Shown: positions 46,760-56,081 of the stretch, piece after piece
Position numbering within the stretch: the stretch's first letter is position 1
Layout: every line of letters begins with the position of its first letter
Assembly (NCBI RefSeq): GCF_001421765.1
Contig: NZ_LMLA01000001.1
Coordinates: forward strand, 915,199 to 979,198
Length of the DNA: 64,000 nucleotides
Direction of reading: 5' to 3'
Origin: Sphingomonas sp. Leaf32
GTDB lineage: Bacteria; Pseudomonadota; Alphaproteobacteria; Sphingomonadales; Sphingomonadaceae
Notes under the pieces: generated by a model
What the model saw: only the letters and a program-made list of their open reading frames with translations
The model's database searches: none
Told to the model about the DNA's origin: nothing
Position numbers and translations under genes: made by a program

Positions 46760-47770
46760 TCAGCGGGTGACCACTTCCACGATCATGTCGCCGCGCTGGA
46801 GGCATTGCGCTTCGGGGCTGTCGAAGCGCAGCTTGCCGTCGCCGCGATAGACGCGCAGCCCCAGCCCGGTCGTGATCGACGACAGCGGCTGGCCGACCTC
46901 GTGCGGGGCGACCGGGCGTTCGGCAAGGGCCACCGGTCCGCCGATCGAGGCGAGGTCGAGCAGGTAGTCGGCGATGTGCGGCCCCTTGCACGACCCGGCG
47001 AGCAACAGGCCGGCAAAGCTGACCGGGTTGATGACCGTCGTCGCCCCGGCGGCACGGGCGGGAAATTCGTTGTCCTCCGCCTTCACGATCACGCTGATCG
47101 TCAGGTCGGGCGCGAGGTGGCGGGCGGTGAGCGTCACCAGTATCGACGTATCGTCGCGGCCGGTCGCGACGATCATCGCCCGTGCCCTTGTGACGCAGAC
47201 ATCGTTCAGCGTCGCGTCGCGGGTGGCGTCGGCCTGCAGCACGATGCAGCCGAGCTTCTGCGCGGCGTCGATATTGGCGGCGAGCGGATCGATCACGACG
47301 ATAGCGCGGGCATCCTCGCCCCGAGCGATCAGTTCGTCGACCGCCTCCGACCCGGTCTTGCCGAACCCGGCGACGACGATATGGCCGGTCAGCTTTTCCT
47401 GTAACAACGCCATGCGCCAACGCTCCCAACTGCGCCGAAGGACGAATTGATAGGTCGTGCCGATGAACAGCAGCACGACGAACACCCGGATCGGCGAAAC
47501 GATCAACGCATCGAATAGCCGGGCGCGTTCGGTGACCGGCGCGATATCGCCATAGCCGGTCGTGGTGATCGAGATCATCGTGAAATAGATGACGTCGATG
47601 AAGCTGACCGCGCCGTCATAATTGTCGCGCAGCCCGTCGCGGTCGAACCAGTGCACGCCGATCGCGATGCCGACCAGCCCCAGCACCGCGACCACCCGCC
47701 ATAGGATCGACGCCCAGACCGGCAAGGGCGACGACTGGCGCAGAATCGCCCGCCGGGCGGGCGCCTTCAC
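46760..47770 (-). CDS. Potassium channel with RCK (TrkA-N) domains
   Basis: 336 residues. Two membrane helices (~22-40 and 90-110) flank the selectivity filter TTTGYGD (69-75), then an RCK/TrkA-N domain (IVVAGFGKTGSEAVDELI, 131-148) with VVIDPLAANID and a C-terminal TrkA-C-like strand pair. It forms a ligand- or nucleotide-gated K+ channel of the MthK/Kch kind in the inner membrane. GTG 47770 overlaps the stop of the upstream LysM/LytM lipoprotein gene. Confidence 0.92.
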   Translation of the reverse strand: MKAPARRAILRQSSPLPVWASILWRVVAVLGLVGIAIGVHWFDRDGLRDNYDGAVSFIDVIYFTMISITTTGYGDIAPVTERARLFDALIVSPIRVFVVLLFIGTTYQFVLRRSWERWRMALLQEKLTGHIVVAGFGKTGSEAVDELIARGEDARAIVVIDPLAANIDAAQKLGCIVLQADATRDATLNDVCVTRARAMIVATGRDDTSILVTLTARHLAPDLTISVIVKAEDNEFPARAAGATTVINPVSFAGLLLAGSCKGPHIADYLLDLASIGGPVALAERPVAPHEVGQPLSSITTGLGLRVYRGDGKLRFDSPEAQCLQRGDMIVEVVTR

Positions 47771-48843
47771 CGCCGCGGCAGCCGGGCGAGCGGATCGATC
47801 GGGGTGCGGCCCGATCGCATTTCGAAATGCACCATCGGCCGGTCGGCAAAGCCGGAATCGCCGGACAGGGCGATCTTCTGCCCCTTCTTCACCGCCTGCC
47901 CGCGCTGGACCAGCAACTGGCTGGCATGGCCGTATACGGTGGTAAGGCCGCCGCCATGGCGGACGATGACGACGCCGCCCAGCCCCGGTACGCCGGTCCC
48001 GACATAGGCGACGGTGCCGTCCGCCGCCGCGCCGATCGGCGTGTCCATCGGTACGGCGATCTTGATCCCGTCGTTCCGCTCCCCGCTCGCGCCGGCGCCG
48101 AAGCGCTTGTACAGGCGGCCGTCGACCGGCCAGGCGAAGGTGCCGGGCGTGGTGGTCGGCGCGGCGATGGCAGCGGTCGACGGCAGGACCCGACGCGGGG
48201 AAGTGACGGCGACCGCCGGCCGCTCGTTCGGCCGGATCGCGGGTTCGCCGCCGGTCAGGATGTCGTCGATGTCGAGCCGGAACGCGGCGGCCCGCTCGGC
48301 GGCCGAACGCGGCGATGCGTCGCCGGGGATCAGGACACGCTGCCCGGTGCGCAGGATATAGGGTTCGCTCAGCGCATTGGCGGTGACGATCCGCGACCAG
48401 TCGACGCCGTAGGCGCGGGCGATGGCGATCCCGGTCTCGCCCTCATGCACCGTGTGATAGCGGCCGCCGGGAATGGTCAGCCGCTGTCCGGTGCGGATGG
48501 TGAAGGGGGCGGGCAGGAGATTGGCGCGGGCGATCGCTTCCGATCCGGCACCGGTGGCATTGGCCACGCCGCGTAATGTGTCGCCCGGACGCACGACATA
48601 GGCGCTTTCGGCAATGGTGCGGGCGTTGGCGTTGACGCGCCGCGCCTCCCATGCCGGCGGCGGGGAAGGGAGCGCGGTGACGCCATCCCCCTGCGGCTTG
48701 GTCGCCGGCGGCGTGCCGGGCGCGGCGACGGGTGGTGCCTGCGGCAAGGCGGGGGCGGGGTCGTAGCCGGGCGAGGCGGGGATGCACCCGCCAGCCGCGC
48801 CCATGACGATCAGCGCCACCGCGCCCCGGATTCTCAACCCCAT
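47767..48843 (-). CDS. LysM/LytM lipoprotein, NlpD-like, zinc ligands lost
   Basis: 358 residues: lipoprotein signal with lipobox MGAAGGC, proline-rich linker, two LysM peptidoglycan-binding modules (YVVRPGDTLRGVANATGAG and YHTVHEGETGIAIARAYGV), and a C-terminal M23 (LytM) fold. In the LytM core the usual HxGxD zinc motif reads NDGIK and HLHFE reads MVHFE, so three ligands are missing. Established: such degenerate LytM proteins (NlpD, EnvC) activate amidases instead of cutting peptidoglycan. Inference: this is an NlpD-type activator. ATG 48843 has AAGGGGG upstream; encoded next to serS. Confidence 0.88.
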   Translation of the reverse strand: MGLRIRGAVALIVMGAAGGCIPASPGYDPAPALPQAPPVAAPGTPPATKPQGDGVTALPSPPPAWEARRVNANARTIAESAYVVRPGDTLRGVANATGAGSEAIARANLLPAPFTIRTGQRLTIPGGRYHTVHEGETGIAIARAYGVDWSRIVTANALSEPYILRTGQRVLIPGDASPRSAAERAAAFRLDIDDILTGGEPAIRPNERPAVAVTSPRRVLPSTAAIAAPTTTPGTFAWPVDGRLYKRFGAGASGERNDGIKIAVPMDTPIGAAADGTVAYVGTGVPGLGGVVIVRHGGGLTTVYGHASQLLVQRGQAVKKGQKIALSGDSGFADRPMVHFEMRSGRTPIDPLARLPRR

Positions 48844-48907
48844 TGCCGCCCCCTTGCGTCCCATCCCGAACGCGACCTTAATCATCCCGGCGGCCGTGGA
48901 AAAGCCG

Positions 48908-50185
48908 TCAGCCCCTGGGGGTGAGCACATCCTGCCCGACATAGCGGCGCAGGACGTCGGGAACGACGACCGACCCGTCGGTCTGCTGATAGTTTTCCAG
49001 CACCGCGACCAACGTCCGTCCGACCGCCAGTCCCGATCCGTTGAGGGTATGGACGAAGCGCGTCGCCTTCTCCCCCTCCGGTCGATACCGTGCGTTCATG
49101 CGGCGCGCCTGGAAATCGGTGCAGGTCGAGCAGCTCGAGATCTCGCGATAGCGCTGCTGCCCCGGCAGCCATACTTCGAGGTCGTAGGTGCGCGCCGCCG
49201 AAAAGCCCATGTCGCCGGTGCACAGCTTCATCCGACGGAAGGGGAGGACGAGGCGGTTCAGAATATCCTCCGCCGCCTGCGTCATGCGCTCATGCTCCGC
49301 GTCCGACTGGTCGGGGGTGGTGATCGACACCATTTCCGCCTTTTCGAACTGGTGCTGGCGGATGAAGCCGCGTGTGTCGCGCCCGGCCGCTCCCGCCTCG
49401 GAACGGAAGCACATGGTCAGCGCCGTGAAGCGCAGCGGCAGTTCGCGTTCGGCGAGGATTTCGCCTGCGACGATGTTCGTCAGCGACACCTCGGCGGTCG
49501 GGATCAGCCAATGGTCGCCGGTCGTCCTGAACAGGTCTTCGGCGAACTTCGGCAGCTGTCCGGTGCCGTACAGCGCGTCGCCGCGCACCAGCACCGGCGG
49601 CACCACTTCCTCATAGCCATGGATGCCGGTCAGCGTGTCGAGCATGAACTGGCCGAGCGCCCGGTGCAGCTTGGCGGCGGCCCCCCGGACCAGCGTGAAG
49701 CGCGCGCCCGACAGCTTGACCCCGGTTTCGAAGTCGAGGCCGATGGCGGGGCCGATCGTGTCGTGTTCGGCGGGATCGAAACCGAAGGCGGTCGGATCGC
49801 CTACCGTCTTTTCGACGACATTCTCCTCCTCGCCCGCGCCCTGCGGCACGTCGCCCAGCGGCAGGTTGGGGATCGACGCCAGCGTGGCGTTCAGTTCCTC
49901 GCCCAGCTGTGCTTCCTCTGCCTCGATCGCAGGCATCCGTTCCTTGAGCGCGGCGACCTCGGCCATCAGCGCGGTGGCGGTGGCTTCGTCGCGGCTCGCC
50001 TTGGCCGCGCCGATCGCCTTCGACGCTTCGTTGCGGCGGGCCTGCGCCACCTGCACCTCGGTCAGCAGTGCGCGACGGCGCTCGTCCAGTGCCACGATCT
50101 CGGTCGATTGCGGGTCGAGGCCCCGGCGGGCGAGGGCGGCGTCGAAGGCGGCGGGATCGTCGCGGATCAGGCGGATATCGTGCAT
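48908..50185 (-). CDS. serS: Serine--tRNA ligase
   Basis: 425-residue class II synthetase charging tRNA-Ser (and tRNA-Sec). The N-terminal antiparallel coiled coil (residues ~30-100, [20 protein letters not shown]) binds tRNA; motif 2 is [20 protein letters not shown] and motif 3 is [22 protein letters not shown] 50185 yields the family-typical [15 protein letters not shown]; the frame upstream continues but lacks a start with a ribosome site. Upstream of the NlpD-like gene on the same strand, 64-nt gap. Confidence 0.96.
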   Translation of the reverse strand: MHDIRLIRDDPAAFDAALARRGLDPQSTEIVALDERRRALLTEVQVAQARRNEASKAIGAAKASRDEATATALMAEVAALKERMPAIEAEEAQLGEELNATLASIPNLPLGDVPQGAGEEENVVEKTVGDPTAFGFDPAEHDTIGPAIGLDFETGVKLSGARFTLVRGAAAKLHRALGQFMLDTLTGIHGYEEVVPPVLVRGDALYGTGQLPKFAEDLFRTTGDHWLIPTAEVSLTNIVAGEILAERELPLRFTALTMCFRSEAGAAGRDTRGFIRQHQFEKAEMVSITTPDQSDAEHERMTQAAEDILNRLVLPFRRMKLCTGDMGFSAARTYDLEVWLPGQQRYREISSCSTCTDFQARRMNARYRPEGEKATRFVHTLNGSGLAVGRTLVAVLENYQQTDGSVVVPDVLRRYVGQDVLTPRG

Positions 50186-50282
50186 GGCCGGGCTATGGCG
50201 AGGCACGCGAAGCCATGCAAGCCCGCAACCGCCGCGCCCAATGACGCGTTCAGTCGCCCACAAAGCCATAAGGAGATGGACA

Positions 50283-50714
50283 ATGCGGATTCCCCATGAC
50301 GCCTGCATATTGGTCGCGGACGGTCGGAAGATGCTGTTCTTCCGTAACGAAGGCGATGCGGAAAACCCGAACCTGATCGTCGAGGATCAGAAGCTGCAGG
50401 CGAACCCGGCGGATCGCCACCAGAAGACCGATGCGGCGGGTCAGGCATCGTCAACCACCGGCGGCACCATGGGCGAGGTCGATTTCCACCAGCAGGCCGA
50501 GGACCGGTTCGCGGCGGAGGCAGCGGACCTGCTACGCAAGCGCGCGCTGGCCAACGAGTTCGAATCGCTCATCATCGTCGCCCCGCCCAAGACGTTGGGC
50601 GAGATGCGCAAGCATTATCACAAGGCTGTCAGCGACAAGCTGACGGGTGAACTCGACAAGGACCTGACCGGCCATCCGGTCGACCAGATCGAAAAGCTGA
50701 TCGCGAACGCCTGA
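50283..50714 (+). CDS. Host-attachment-type protein (PF10116-like)
   Basis: 143 residues, starting [20 protein letters not shown], which together with the central [20 protein letters not shown] and [20 protein letters not shown] matches the family named 'protein required for attachment to host cells'. Despite the name, members occur in free-living bacteria and their biochemistry is unknown (distantly eRF1-like). ATG 50283 has AAGGAG 8 nt upstream. A strong terminator follows the stop. Confidence 0.85.
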   Translation: MRIPHDACILVADGRKMLFFRNEGDAENPNLIVEDQKLQANPADRHQKTDAAGQASSTTGGTMGEVDFHQQAEDRFAAEAADLLRKRALANEFESLIIVAPPKTLGEMRKHYHKAVSDKLTGELDKDLTGHPVDQIEKLIANA

Positions 50715-50719
50715 ACGAG

Positions 50720-50753
50720 AACGGACCGCGGGGATGTCTCCCCGCGGTCCGTT
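50720..50753. terminator. Bidirectional hairpin terminator
   Basis: ACGGACCGCGGGGA-TGTC-TCCCCGCGGTCCGT is a perfect 14-bp stem, placed between the convergent host-attachment-type gene and the PEP-CTERM protein gene. TTCTGG follows on the plus strand and TCTCG on the minus strand, so the T tract is weak. Confidence 0.8.
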
Positions 50754-50773
50754 CTGGTGTCGGTCGGATCGGA

Positions 50774-51688
50774 TCAGGCGGCTTCGCCGGTCGCCTTGCG
50801 TGCGAACCGCTTGCGCATGACCAGCGCGGCGGCGGCCCCGCCGAACAGCAGCAGCATCGGTGGTGCGGGCACCGGCGTCGGCGGACCCGGAGGTGTATCG
50901 CCGTTCGACGACGACGACGTGGAGGAAGACGACGCCGAGGACGTGGACGCACTGGTCGATGCCGAGGAAGCCGACGAGGTGCTGGTCGACACGTTGCCGC
51001 TCGAAGAGGTCGAGGTCGAGACATTGCCGCTCGACGAGGTAGACGTCGACACGTTGCCACTCGACGAGGTCGAGACATTGCCGCTGGACGAGCTGGAGAC
51101 GTTGCCGCTGCTGCCGCCCGCCGAGGTCGACGTGGAGACGTTCCCGCTGCTGCCACCCGATGCGGAGGACGTGCTGCTGGTGCTCGACACGCCACCGGTG
51201 CTGGTCGACGACCCGCCGGCCGAGGTGGAGGTGGAGCCGCTGGTGCTGGAGGTCGACGACACGACGATCCCGCTCGACCCGCCGCCCGAGCCGCCCCCGC
51301 CGAAGAAACCCCCGGCGAAGAAGCCGCCGCCGATGCCGCCACCGCCGGTACCACCGACAAGCACCGGGCCGGGACCAAAGCCCCCACCCGACAGTTGCGG
51401 CATTTCCGCACCGATAAAGGCGGGGGGCAACGGCACGGGGTCCGCCTGGCTGGCGACGGTCACTACCGTCGGCGCGCACACCGTCTTCGTGCGGGTGACG
51501 ATGCGCTTGACGACTCGCTTGGGTGCCGGGCGGGCGGCGACCCGCTTTGTGATGGCGCGCTTGGTGATCGCCCGTTTGGTGATTTCGCGGTTATGCGACG
51601 ATTCGGCAACATGGACCGCCCCGCCGCCGATGACGGCGCCGCCGCAGGCACATGCGCACAGTTTCGCCAATGCCATCTTTACCGACAT
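50774..51688 (-). CDS. Ser/Thr/Gly-repeat secreted protein with PEP-CTERM-like sorting tail
   Basis: 304 residues in order: a hydrophobic N-terminal signal (AKLCACACGGAVIGGGAVHV), a basic stretch with ITKR repeats and KRVVKR, a Pro/Gly-rich region (GGGGIGGGFFAGGFFGGGG), a low-complexity Ser/Thr domain with six GNVS units (GNVSTSTSSS type), then TPVPAPP at ~271-277, a hydrophobic helix MLLLFGGAAAALVM and basic RKRFARK. The tail has the three-part PEP-CTERM layout (VPxP, span, Arg-rich end), in the V-P-A-P form seen in sphingomonads. This makes it a likely substrate of the XrtA at 26142. Ser/Thr richness suggests O-glycosylation. Start ATG 51688; 51676 is also possible. Confidence 0.85.
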   Translation of the reverse strand: MSVKMALAKLCACACGGAVIGGGAVHVAESSHNREITKRAITKRAITKRVAARPAPKRVVKRIVTRTKTVCAPTVVTVASQADPVPLPPAFIGAEMPQLSGGGFGPGPVLVGGTGGGGIGGGFFAGGFFGGGGSGGGSSGIVVSSTSSTSGSTSTSAGGSSTSTGGVSSTSSTSSASGGSSGNVSTSTSAGGSSGNVSSSSSGNVSTSSSGNVSTSTSSSGNVSTSTSSSGNVSTSTSSASSASTSASTSSASSSSTSSSSNGDTPPGPPTPVPAPPMLLLFGGAAAALVMRKRFARKATGEAA

Positions 51689-52038
51689 TCCGCACCACTC
51701 TTCCCAAAAGACCCCGAACGCGCATCCGAAGACAACGTATCGGTGTGTCCTGCATCACCAAGGCGAAAGAAACCGTAAAGTTCACGCCATGACGACCCTA
51801 ATAGCGGGGTCATATTTCCGAAACGCGTTTCGCGCCAGCGGTTCGATACGGTTAACGTGCCGTAAAGGGACGAGAGACGACACTGCCATCGATCGAATGC
51901 TGCGATTTGCGTGGCATACGGATGGTCCTTCGCTTCGCAGCGCTTGTGGAGCCGCCCCCCGCTCGATATAGGCGCGCGGGACTAGAGAGGGCGACCCCAC
52001 GGTTTCGTAGAGGGATGCCCCCGGGCGGAGACATGGGG
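51689..52038. other. Divergent intergenic region, upstream of PEP-CTERM protein and dksA
   Basis: About 350 nt with no gene I can support. It must contain the promoters of both flanking genes. AACGCGTTTCGCG and TCGATACGGTTAACG are local AT/GC alternations but give no confident -35/-10 pair. The last 15 nt hold the dksA ribosome site GGAG (52026-52029). Confidence 0.5.
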
Positions 52039-52506
52039 ATGGCCACGGTTTTGAGCGACACGAAACAACCTCTCGATATGCCACCGCCGCCGGCGAACGA
52101 CGATGGCACCGGATATCGTCCCCATGCGGACGAACCGTTCATGAACCCCCGGCAGCAGGCCTACTTCCGCGCAAAGCTGCTTGCCTGGAAAGACGCCATC
52201 CACCGCGAGGCGCAGGATACGCTGTCGCATCTGCAGAATGAATCGCTGCGTGAGGCCGACCTGACCGACCGCGCGTCGAGCGAAACCGATTTCTCGATCG
52301 AACTGCGCACCCGCGATCGGCAGCGCAAGCTGATCGCGAAGATCGAGGCGGCGCTGCGTCGGATCGACGATGGCGAATATGGCTATTGTGAAGTGACCGG
52401 CGAACCGATCGCGCTGGGCCGTCTGGAAGCACGTCCGATCGCGACGATGACGGTCGAGGCGCAGAGCCGACACGAACGGCAGGAAAAGGTTTCGCGCGAA
52501 GATTGA
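52039..52506 (+). CDS. dksA: RNA polymerase-binding transcription factor DksA (single-cysteine type)
   Basis: 155 residues. MNPRQQAYFRAKLLAWKDAI begins the coiled coil; the tip has DLTDRASSETDFS with the conserved Asp residues that reach the RNA polymerase secondary channel; and the globular end is GEYGYCEVTGEPIALGRLEA...TVEAQSRHE. Only the first of four zinc cysteines remains (YGYC), as in other alphaproteobacterial C1-type DksA, which do not need zinc. With ppGpp it adjusts rRNA and amino-acid promoters. ATG 52039 is chosen over 52033 because GGAG (52026-52029) is 9 nt before it. Confidence 0.92.
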   Translation: MATVLSDTKQPLDMPPPPANDDGTGYRPHADEPFMNPRQQAYFRAKLLAWKDAIHREAQDTLSHLQNESLREADLTDRASSETDFSIELRTRDRQRKLIAKIEAALRRIDDGEYGYCEVTGEPIALGRLEARPIATMTVEAQSRHERQEKVSRED

Positions 52507-52552
52507 GGATAGGGATGCGCGGGGCCGGCGCCGACCCCGCGCGCGGGGAGCG

Positions 52553-52708
52553 TCAGATTGCTGTCATCTCCTGCTTAACCATCAGCTTGCGTTTCTTGAG
52601 CGAGGACAGCAGCGACTGGTCGGGCGAGGGGCGCTGCGCTTCCGCTGCGATCTGACGATCGAGCGTCGCATGTTTCGCTTCGAGGGCGTTGAGGTGGGCA
52701 GACTGCAT
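52553..52708 (-). CDS. DUF465 (YdcH-like) small coiled-coil protein
   Basis: 51 residues: MQSAHLNALEAKHATLDRQI...SLLSSLKKRKLMVKQEMTAI. The H..L...H..L...I pattern and terminal KKRKL.LK.E. are typical of YdcH/DUF465. AGGAGG 8 nt before ATG 52708 is a strong ribosome site. Function unknown; it is encoded divergently from a second DUF465 gene, and this pairing is frequent in alphaproteobacteria. Confidence 0.85.
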   Translation of the reverse strand: MQSAHLNALEAKHATLDRQIAAEAQRPSPDQSLLSSLKKRKLMVKQEMTAI

Positions 52709-52860
52709 CGTTGCATCCTCCTGCTTGGCTGTTGGGGGAATGAATAGAACACAGCCGGCCCCGATTGTCGCCATGCCCGTTGGGTCATTTTCGACGCGAC
52801 GTGCGAAAATGACCGACAGGCCGTTGCCAGCGACCTGCACCCAAGCGAAAGTGCCGGCCC

Positions 52861-53058
52861 ATGGACGAATCGGATCTCGAACATCGACTGGGGCTGCTCA
52901 GGATCGAGCATCGCGACCTCGACGACGCCATCGCCGCGTTGGCCACGGCGGCGCAGGCCGACCAGCTGCAACTCGCCCGGCTGAAGCGGCGAAAGCTGCG
53001 CCTGCGCGACGAGATCGCGGCGATCGAGGACCAGTTGATCCCCGACATCATCGCGTGA
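52861..53058 (+). CDS. DUF465 (YdcH-like) small coiled-coil protein
   Basis: 65 residues, MDESDLEHRLGLLRIEHRDL...LKRRKLRLRDEIAAIEDQLI. Same H.(L/D)LD and KRRKL.L(K/R)DEI pattern as the minus-strand neighbour but with a longer, more acidic tail (PDIIA). Probably an antiparallel helical hairpin. Function unknown. A 152-nt spacer with shared promoters separates the two. Confidence 0.82.
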   Translation: MDESDLEHRLGLLRIEHRDLDDAIAALATAAQADQLQLARLKRRKLRLRDEIAAIEDQLIPDIIA

Positions 53059-53140
53059 GGTCCAAACCGTCGCGTTCAGGGACGGTTGCCGGCGATCACG
53101 CTCTTGTCGTCCCGCCGGCCCGCATGGCATCGACGGGGTT

Positions 53141-53599
53141 ATGGAAGCATCCGGAACCGGGGCGGTCGTTCATCGCCGACTGATCGACTCCCTCTATGTC
53201 GAAGCCATGCTGCTGGCCGACGAGGCGCGATCCTATTTCAACGATGCGGGGCAGGGCGATCGGGCGCTGCTCGACCCGATGGCGCGGGTTGTGCTGTCGT
53301 GCGAGTCGCTGAAGATCACCACCCGGTTGATGCATGTCATCGCCTGGCTGCTGACGCAGCGTGCGATCGATGCGGGCGAGCTTGCCGCCGATCTGGACGA
53401 CGATCCGCTGCGGGCGCTGGCGACGTCGCCGGTGACCGAGGACGCGGTGCTGGCGACGATGCCGTCGGCCACGCAGGCGCTGATCCGTGCCAGCATCGAC
53501 CTGTATCGCCGTGCCGAACGGATCGAACGGTCGAAGACCAGCCCGCCGCCGGCCAGTCCGGCGCGGGCGATGTTCGAACGTCTGGCGATGCAGTTGTAG
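53141..53599 (+). CDS. rcdA: DUF1465 family protein, RcdA (regulator of CtrA degradation)
   Basis: 152-residue all-helical protein: LIDSLYVEAMLLADEARSYF, LSCESLKITTRLMHVIAWLL, QRAIDAGELA, and a disordered end. This matches PF07323/DUF1465, whose Caulobacter member RcdA is an adaptor that delivers the cell-cycle regulator CtrA to ClpXP. Whether CtrA is the client here is inference. ATG 53141 gives a short natural N-terminus. The stop is 10 nt from the convergent nitronate-monooxygenase gene. Confidence 0.8.
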   Translation: MEASGTGAVVHRRLIDSLYVEAMLLADEARSYFNDAGQGDRALLDPMARVVLSCESLKITTRLMHVIAWLLTQRAIDAGELAADLDDDPLRALATSPVTEDAVLATMPSATQALIRASIDLYRRAERIERSKTSPPPASPARAMFERLAMQL

Positions 53600-53608
53600 C
53601 GGTAGCCT

Positions 53609-54556
53609 TTATCCCAGCAGTCGGCTGCGGGTGGCGCGATATTCCTCGGTCAGTTGCGCGATCCGGTCGGCGGCGGGGGCGACGGCATCGACCGCGCCGA
53701 TCCCCTGGCCCGCACCCCAGATGTCCTTCCACGCCTTGGCCCCCGAACTGAAGTTCATGGCGGAGGCGTCGCTGTCGGGCAGGGCATCTGGGTCGAGCCC
53801 TGCCGCCACGATCGACGCGCGCAGATAATTGCCGTGCACTCCGGTGAACAAATTGCTGTAGACGATGTCGCCTGCGCGGCCATCTACCACCGCCTGCTTG
53901 TACGCGTTCACCGCATTGGCTTCTGCGGTAGCGATGAAGGGCGAGCCGATATAGGCCAGATCGGCCCCCGCCGCCTGCGCCGCCAGCACCGCGCCGCCAT
54001 TAGCGATCGCGCCCGACAGGGCCAGCAGGCCGTCGAACCATTGGCGCACCTCCTGTGTGAAGGCGAACGGGTTCAGCCGCCCGGCATGGCCGCCGGCACC
54101 GGTGCAGACGAGGATCAGCCCGTCGGCGCCCTTTTCCACCGCCTTGTGTGCGAAGCGATCGTCGATGACATCGTGCAGCGTGATCCCGCCCCAGCCATGG
54201 ACGGCGGTGTTCAGATCCTCGCGCGCGCCGAGCGAGGTGATGACGATCGGCACCTTCCATTTGGCGCAGGTGGTCAGGTCCGCTTCCAGTCGGTCGTTCG
54301 AGCGATGCACGATCTGGTTGACGGCAAAGGGCGCGGCGGGACGATCGGGATGGGCACGGTCGTGCGCCGCCAGTTCCTCGGTAATCCGGTGCAGCCATTC
54401 GTCGAGCTGCGCCTGGGGTCGCGCGTTCAGCGCCGGAAAGGAGCCGACGATCCCCGCCTTGCATTGCGCGATCACCAGATCGGGACCGGAGATGATGAAC
54501 AGCGGCGACCCGATGACCGGGATCGTCAGCCTGTCGAACAAGGGAGGAAGCGCCAT
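53609..54556 (-). CDS. NAD(P)H-dependent flavin oxidoreductase / nitronate monooxygenase
   Basis: 315-residue FMN TIM-barrel enzyme. VIGSPLFIISGPDLV at the N-terminus, NQIVHRSNDRLEADL, LVCTGAGGHAGRLNPFAF (phosphate-binding Gly loop with the active-site His region) and VYSNLFTGVHGNYLR place it in the NMO/2-nitropropane dioxygenase family. It may oxidise nitronates or reduce enoyl or quinone substrates. ATG 54556 (MALPPLFDRL); upstream in-frame codons are rejected because the first conserved strand begins here. Confidence 0.85.
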   Translation of the reverse strand: MALPPLFDRLTIPVIGSPLFIISGPDLVIAQCKAGIVGSFPALNARPQAQLDEWLHRITEELAAHDRAHPDRPAAPFAVNQIVHRSNDRLEADLTTCAKWKVPIVITSLGAREDLNTAVHGWGGITLHDVIDDRFAHKAVEKGADGLILVCTGAGGHAGRLNPFAFTQEVRQWFDGLLALSGAIANGGAVLAAQAAGADLAYIGSPFIATAEANAVNAYKQAVVDGRAGDIVYSNLFTGVHGNYLRASIVAAGLDPDALPDSDASAMNFSSGAKAWKDIWGAGQGIGAVDAVAPAADRIAQLTEEYRATRSRLLG

Positions 54557-54727
54557 ATGAGTTTCATAGCGCAACCATGTTCGCTGTCCAGTGGTCAGGC
54601 CGACAGGTGCCGTGCCGGGATCGATCCGTTCACCGGCGTCGATGCCTAGAAGCAATCGGGCACGATGCCGACCTTCGGCGCATCGGACAGGCCGCTGCAC
54701 ATGCGACGGGCCGATCGACCAAGCGGC

Positions 54728-56056
54728 TTATCCGGAGACGACCTGATAGAGCAGCACCGAGTTCAGCACGATCACCGCCGCACAGATCGTCCAGGCGGCC
54801 AAGGCCAGCACCGGGCGGTTGGCGAAGTCGCCCATCTTTCCCCGGTCGCCGGTGAAGCGGACGAGCGGATAGACGGCGAACGGCAGCTGGAGGCTCAGCA
54901 CGACCTGGCTGGCGATCAGCAACTGCGCGGTCCCGCTCTCGCCATACAGGCTGGCGACGACGACGGCGGGGATGATGGCGAGCAGGCGGGTGACGATGCG
55001 GCGCAACCAGGCGGGCAGACGGATGTTGAGGAAGCCTTCCATCACGATCTGCCCGGCGAGCGTGCCGGTGATCGTCGAGTTCTGGCCGGAGGCGAGCAGC
55101 GCCACCGCGAACAGGATGCTGGCGGCCCCGGCACCCAGCATCGGGGTCAGCAGCTGATAGGCGTCCTGAATCTCCGCGACGTCGGTGCGCCCGGCGGTGT
55201 GGAAGGTCGCGGCGGCAAGGATCAGGATCGATCCGTTGATGAACAGCGCGAGCATCAGCGCGATCGAACTGTCGATCGTCGCGAGCTTCACCGCTTCGCG
55301 CCGCCCCTCCACGCTGCGATCGAAGCTGCGCGTCTGCACGATCGAGGAATGGAGGTAGAGATTGTGCGGCATCACCGTCGCGCCGAGGATGCCGATCGCG
55401 ATGTAGAGCATCGCCGGATTGGTGACGATCTCGGTCGTGGGGATCATCCCGCCGGCGATGGCGGCGAGCGACGGCTGCGCCAGGAACAGCTCGACCGCGA
55501 AACAGCCCGCGATCACCACCAGCAAGGCGACGATGAACGCTTCCAGCTTGCGAAAGCCATATTGCTGGAGCAGCAGGATCAGCATTACGTCGACCGCGGT
55601 GATGCAGACGCCCCAGACCAGCGGAATGCCGAACAAGAGTTGCAGGGCGATGGCGGTGCCGATTACCTCCGCCAGATCGCAGGCGATGATCGCCAGTTCG
55701 CACAGGACCCATAGCACCCAGCGGATGGGGGCCGGATAATATTCGCGGCACGCCTGCGCGAGATCGAGGCCGGTGACGATGCCCAGCTTCGCCGACAGCG
55801 ATTGCAGCACCATCGCCATCATGTTCGACAACAGGATGACAGACAGCAGCGTATAGCCGAACGCCGATCCACCGGCGATGTCGGTCGCCCAGTTGCCGGG
55901 GTCCATATAGCCGACCGCGACCAGATAGCCGGGACCGGCGAACGCGCCGAGCTTGCGCCAGAATTGCCCCGCACCCGCCGGCACCGGGATCGTGCGGAAC
56001 GATCCCGGCAGGCTGGGGCGCCGTTCGGGAGCGTCGGCGCTGGTCGGAGGGGCCAT
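54728..56056 (-). CDS. mntH: Nramp-family divalent metal transporter
   Basis: 442 residues, eleven hydrophobic spans. TM1 carries the metal-binding DPGN (Asp52-Asn55, [12 protein letters not shown]) and TM6 the MPHN motif ([14 protein letters not shown]), both hallmarks of MntH. Imports Mn2+ (and Fe2+) with protons. The start ATG 56056 is 25 nt after the stop of a ferritin-like gene on the same strand, so it appears to be the third gene of an operon with two ferritin-like lipoproteins. No Mur/MntR box is obvious before 58117. Confidence 0.93.
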   Translation of the reverse strand: MAPPTSADAPERRPSLPGSFRTIPVPAGAGQFWRKLGAFAGPGYLVAVGYMDPGNWATDIAGGSAFGYTLLSVILLSNMMAMVLQSLSAKLGIVTGLDLAQACREYYPAPIRWVLWVLCELAIIACDLAEVIGTAIALQLLFGIPLVWGVCITAVDVMLILLLQQYGFRKLEAFIVALLVVIAGCFAVELFLAQPSLAAIAGGMIPTTEIVTNPAMLYIAIGILGATVMPHNLYLHSSIVQTRSFDRSVEGRREAVKLATIDSSIALMLALFINGSILILAAATFHTAGRTDVAEIQDAYQLLTPMLGAGAASILFAVALLASGQNSTITGTLAGQIVMEGFLNIRLPAWLRRIVTRLLAIIPAVVVASLYGESGTAQLLIASQVVLSLQLPFAVYPLVRFTGDRGKMGDFANRPVLALAAWTICAAVIVLNSVLLYQVVSG

Positions 56057-56081
56057 GCGATACGCTCCCGAATGTCAGGCC

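Noticed and set aside
50757-51971. 404-codon plus-strand frame, acidic and valine/leucine-rich, over the PEP-CTERM protein
   Set aside because: It is the antisense of the repeat protein; the repeat codons read on the other strand give pseudo-periodic EVETLPLDE. It has no signal, no domain and ends in promoter DNA, while the minus strand has export and sorting signals.
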